64,000 nucleotides of DNA from the NCBI RefSeq assembly GCF_018130825.1, contig NZ_JAFCJS010000007.1:186001-250000 (forward strand). The letters are read 5' to 3'. Position 1 is the first letter of the stretch. Every line of letters starts with the position of its first letter. Below the pieces are notes generated by a model, which saw only the letters and a list, made by a program, of their open reading frames with translations, was not told the origin of the DNA and searched no databases. Positions 61,834-64,000 of the stretch are shown here, one piece after another. Position numbers and translations under genes: made by a program. This stretch comes from Bradyrhizobium liaoningense (lineage in GTDB: Bacteria > Pseudomonadota > Alphaproteobacteria > Rhizobiales > Xanthobacteraceae).

Positions 61834-62169
61834 GTGGCAGGCGGCATTTCCATTCACGCGGTCGATGTGGCGAGCGGACGGCCCGCGCAGGGGCTGCGCG
61901 TCGAGATCTGGCGGATCGATCCGGATTCCCAGCGCATCGCCGACGGGCGGCTCGGTGCCAACGGCGTGCTTGATCATTCCGTTGCGCAAGGCGCGGGCGT
62001 GACGGCAGGAGAGTACGAGGTGCTGTTTCATCTCGGCGAGTTCTTTGGCGAGCAAGGCGGCTTCCTGACCGTGACGCCGTTCCGCTTCCGCATCAAGAAC
62101 GTTGACGAGCATTTTCATCTGCCGCTGAAATTCACGCGCTGGGGTTATTCGCTGTTCCGCGGAGCCTAG
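61834..62169 (+). CDS. Transthyretin-like protein, 5-hydroxyisourate hydrolase family
   Basis: 111 residues from GTG 61834, with GGAGG 6 bp upstream. ISIHAVDVASGRPAQGLRVE contains the first catalytic-type His (His8). DGRLG carries Arg39, and DEHFHLPLKF contains His95. The canonical C-terminal Tyr-Arg-Gly-Ser is replaced by Phe-Arg-Gly-Ala. True HIU hydrolases act in urate breakdown, but no other urate gene lies in the window. The altered tail leaves open a related but different hydrolase. Confidence 0.8.
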   Translation: MAGGISIHAVDVASGRPAQGLRVEIWRIDPDSQRIADGRLGANGVLDHSVAQGAGVTAGEYEVLFHLGEFFGEQGGFLTVTPFRFRIKNVDEHFHLPLKFTRWGYSLFRGA

Positions 62170-62198
62170 AAAAACGTGGCGGGAAGCTTGCCTGCGGC

Positions 62199-62331
62199 CA
62201 TCCTTCGAGACGCCCGCCTCCGGCGGGCCCTCAGGATGAGGACGGAGTACGTGGCGGTAATTCGGCAGGCAAAACTGCCGCCAAGCCTCATCCTGAGGAG
62301 ACCGCGGAGCGGTCGTCTCGAAGGACGAGGC
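62199..62331 (-). repeat. Composite palindromic intergenic repeat, copy 2
   Basis: Module B (62199-62241, CCCGCC/GGCGGG hairpin with the CTTCGAG and AGGATGAGG flanks) is followed by module A in inverted form (62286-62331). Reverse-complementing the whole unit gives the order seen at 9546-9678, including a similar spacer. It fills the gap between the transthyretin-like gene and the convergent permease gene. Confidence 0.75.
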
Positions 62332-62396
62332 GCTTGCTCAGGCCTTACTAACTCATATGCGATAATCCTCCCCGGCGAGGCTCAGCCTATCAGCTC

Positions 62397-63215
62397 TTAG
62401 TTCGTCAGTCGCCGCGACAGCCCAGTGACGCGCTCCATCACCGCGACCAGCGCGACGGTGGCGATGATCAGCACGCCCGACAGCGCAGCGATGGTGACAT
62501 CCAGCTTGCCTTCGAGATCCTGCCACATCCGGATCGGCAGCATGTCGGTGGCGGCATCGCGCAGGAACAGCGACACCGGCACGTTGTCGAAGGACGACAT
62601 GAAGGCGATGAAGGCGCCGGCGATGATGCCGGGCCGGATCAGCGGCAGCACGATGCGTCGGAATGTGTAGAGGCGGCTCGCGCCGAGCACGGCCGAGCTT
62701 TCGAGCAGGGTCGGCTCGAGCTGGGCGAGCGCTGCGACCGTGTTGCGCACGACATAGGGTACGCAGACCACGGTGTGGCCGATCACCAGCGTCAGCGGCG
62801 ATACCGGCAGGCCCACTAGCGAGAACAGCATCAGGGCAGCCAGACCGAAGGCCAGGGCCGGCAGCACCAGTGGCGACATGAAGAGGGAATCGAGCAGCCG
62901 CGCCGAAAGCGTCCGCGACCTGGAGATCGCGAGCGCCGCGGCGACGCCGAGGGTGACGGACAGGCCGGTCGCCCACAGCGCCACGATCAGGCTGTTCTTG
63001 GCCGCGAAATGCAGCTGCCAGGCATTCCAGAGCTCGGCGTACCAGCGCAGCGAATAGCCCGGCGGCGGGAAGCGCAGCGAGAAGCCGCTGGTGAAGGAGA
63101 CGATGAGAACCACGAGCGACGGCGCGATGATGATGACAAGCGCGATCACCGCGATCACGGTCATCACGAGCTCGAAGCTGATGGCTTCAAGAGTGCGCTT
63201 GCGGCCGCTCATCAT
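62397..63215 (-). CDS. ABC transporter permease, PotC-like
   Basis: 272 residues with six helices. The EAA loop reads LESSAVLGASRLYTFRRIVLPLIRPG, followed by SSFDNVPVSLFLRDA. The N-terminal helix is preceded by a short basic stretch (SGRKRTLEA). ATG 63215 overlaps the upstream permease stop (ATGA). It forms the permease dimer with the next protein; the ATPase and binding protein must lie beyond the window. It is similar to, but clearly distinct from, the permease at 19396-20262. Confidence 0.9.
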   Translation of the reverse strand: MMSGRKRTLEAISFELVMTVIAVIALVIIIAPSLVVLIVSFTSGFSLRFPPPGYSLRWYAELWNAWQLHFAAKNSLIVALWATGLSVTLGVAAALAISRSRTLSARLLDSLFMSPLVLPALAFGLAALMLFSLVGLPVSPLTLVIGHTVVCVPYVVRNTVAALAQLEPTLLESSAVLGASRLYTFRRIVLPLIRPGIIAGAFIAFMSSFDNVPVSLFLRDAATDMLPIRMWQDLEGKLDVTIAALSGVLIIATVALVAVMERVTGLSRRLTN

Positions 63216-64000
63216 GCGCCTCCATAGCCGCGCGACATGCGGCCGAGCGTGGTGAAGACCGAGACGACCGCGAGCACGGCGAGCAGGAAGATGATCGAGA
63301 TCGCGGCCGCAAACGGCCAGTTCTGCAAGGTCGAGGCCTGCTGGTAGAGATACATCGGCATGAACAGCATCTGCCCGCCGCCGACCAGCGACTGGGTGAT
63401 GAAGGCGGTGATGGCGGCGGCATAGGTCAGCGTGCAGCCGGCAATGACGCCGGGCAGCGACAGCGGCAGCACGATCCGGAAGAAGGTGCGCCAGCTTCCG
63501 GCGCCGAGCGAGCAGGAGGCATCGTCGAGATTGGGATCGATGCGGCCGAGCGCGGTGATCAGCGGCAGCGTCATCAAGGGCATCTGCACCTGCGCCAGCG
63601 CGATCACCACGCCGAACTGGGTGTAGAGCAGTTTTAAGGGCGTATCGATGATGCCAAGGGATTGCAGCGTCGCGTTGATGATGCCTTGGCGCCCCAGGAT
63701 GACAATCCAGGCGAAGGTGCGCACCACGACGCTGGTCAGAAGCGGCAGCAGCACGATCAGGATAATGATGGTCTGGAGCTTCGGTCCGACCCGCTGGTAG
63801 AGCCAGGCGATGGGAAAGCCGAGCACGAGGCACACCGCCGTCACCTCGGCGCCCAGCAGCAGCGTTGAGCCGAGCACGCCCAGGCTGAAGGGATCGGTGA
63901 GGAAGTGCAGGTACTGGCCGAGCCCCCAATGGAGCCCGGCCGTGTCGTTGTGCAGCGAGAGCCAGAGCAGTTGCAGCAGCGGCGCGACGAAGAAGAGCAG
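63212..64000 (-). CDS. ABC transporter permease, PotB-like (5' end outside window)
   Basis: The frame stays open to the last base, so the start lies beyond 64000. The visible 262 residues include LLFFVAPLLQLLWLSLHND at the N-terminal side, the helix TAVCLVLGFPIAWLYQRVG and the EAA loop DDASCSLGAGSWRTFFRIVLPLSLPG. A GTG at 63877 could start a shorter ORF, but the residues before it are clearly coding. It pairs with the PotC-like subunit. The ligand is unknown. Confidence 0.9.
   Translation of the reverse strand: MLFFVAPLLQLLWLSLHNDTAGLHWGLGQYLHFLTDPFSLGVLGSTLLLGAEVTAVCLVLGFPIAWLYQRVGPKLQTIIILIVLLPLLTSVVVRTFAWIVILGRQGIINATLQSLGIIDTPLKLLYTQFGVVIALAQVQMPLMTLPLITALGRIDPNLDDASCSLGAGSWRTFFRIVLPLSLPGVIAGCTLTYAAAITAFITQSLVGGGQMLFMPMYLYQQASTLQNWPFAAAISIIFLLAVLAVVSVFTTLGRMSRGYGGA

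Overview
The window is high-GC DNA with dense, mostly overlapping operons, typical of an alphaproteobacterium. Gene content fits Bradyrhizobium or a close relative in the Nitrobacteraceae: the oxygen-dependent cobalamin pathway, rhizobial ABC-transporter operons, small proteins of a Bradyrhizobium-like kind and FixK-type anaeroboxes. The genus is inferred from protein style, not from a marker gene. No rRNA, tRNA, CRISPR array, intact insertion sequence or phage gene was seen.

Layout. 1-1523: end of an FGGY pentulose kinase, then a PfkB sugar kinase. 1528-9452: a LysR regulator divergent from an amidase and a complete peptide-type ABC importer (two permeases, two ATPases, binding protein). 9453-13877: a gene-poor accessory stretch with small proteins, palindromic repeats, two perfect FixK/FNR boxes that face a Gly-rich secreted protein and a small exported protein, and one frameshifted small gene. 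13878-21925 (minus strand): one long operon of an IclR regulator, a spermidine/putrescine-type ABC importer, an AroM-family protein, a DUF917 protein and a hydantoinase/oxoprolinase-type protein. 22105-24737: an MhqO-like ring-cleaving dioxygenase and esterase pair divergent from a LysR regulator. 25270-30162: a secreted beta-barrel protein, then a substrate-binding protein translationally coupled to a large hybrid histidine kinase.

30388-53174 is a nearly complete aerobic (cobalt-late) cobalamin cluster. It carries bluB, cobS, cobU, cbiB, cobD (threonine-phosphate decarboxylase), cobQ, cobO, a DUF1636 protein, cobW, cobN, cobG, cobH, cobI, cobJ, cobK, cobL, cobE, cobM, cobB, cobA, cbiM, cobF, cobT and an alpha-ribazole-phosphatase candidate. 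The CobS/CobT-type cobaltochelatase partners of CobN, and CbiN/Q/O partners of CbiM, are not in the window. Three cobalamin riboswitches control the DUF1636-cobW-cobN run, cbiM-cobF-cobT, and a TonB-dependent receptor plus PepSY membrane protein (53564-57352). At two of them a perfect 8-bp inverted repeat covers the ribosome-binding site, which suggests translational control.

57353-59265 has lower GC and holds a frameshifted gene of unknown function. It begins with a copy of a roughly 130-bp repeat that also follows the hydantoinase gene, at the same distance from the stop. 59266-64000 holds a second amidase, an MFS transporter, a transthyretin-like protein, a second copy of a composite palindromic repeat and two ABC permeases, the last cut by the window end.
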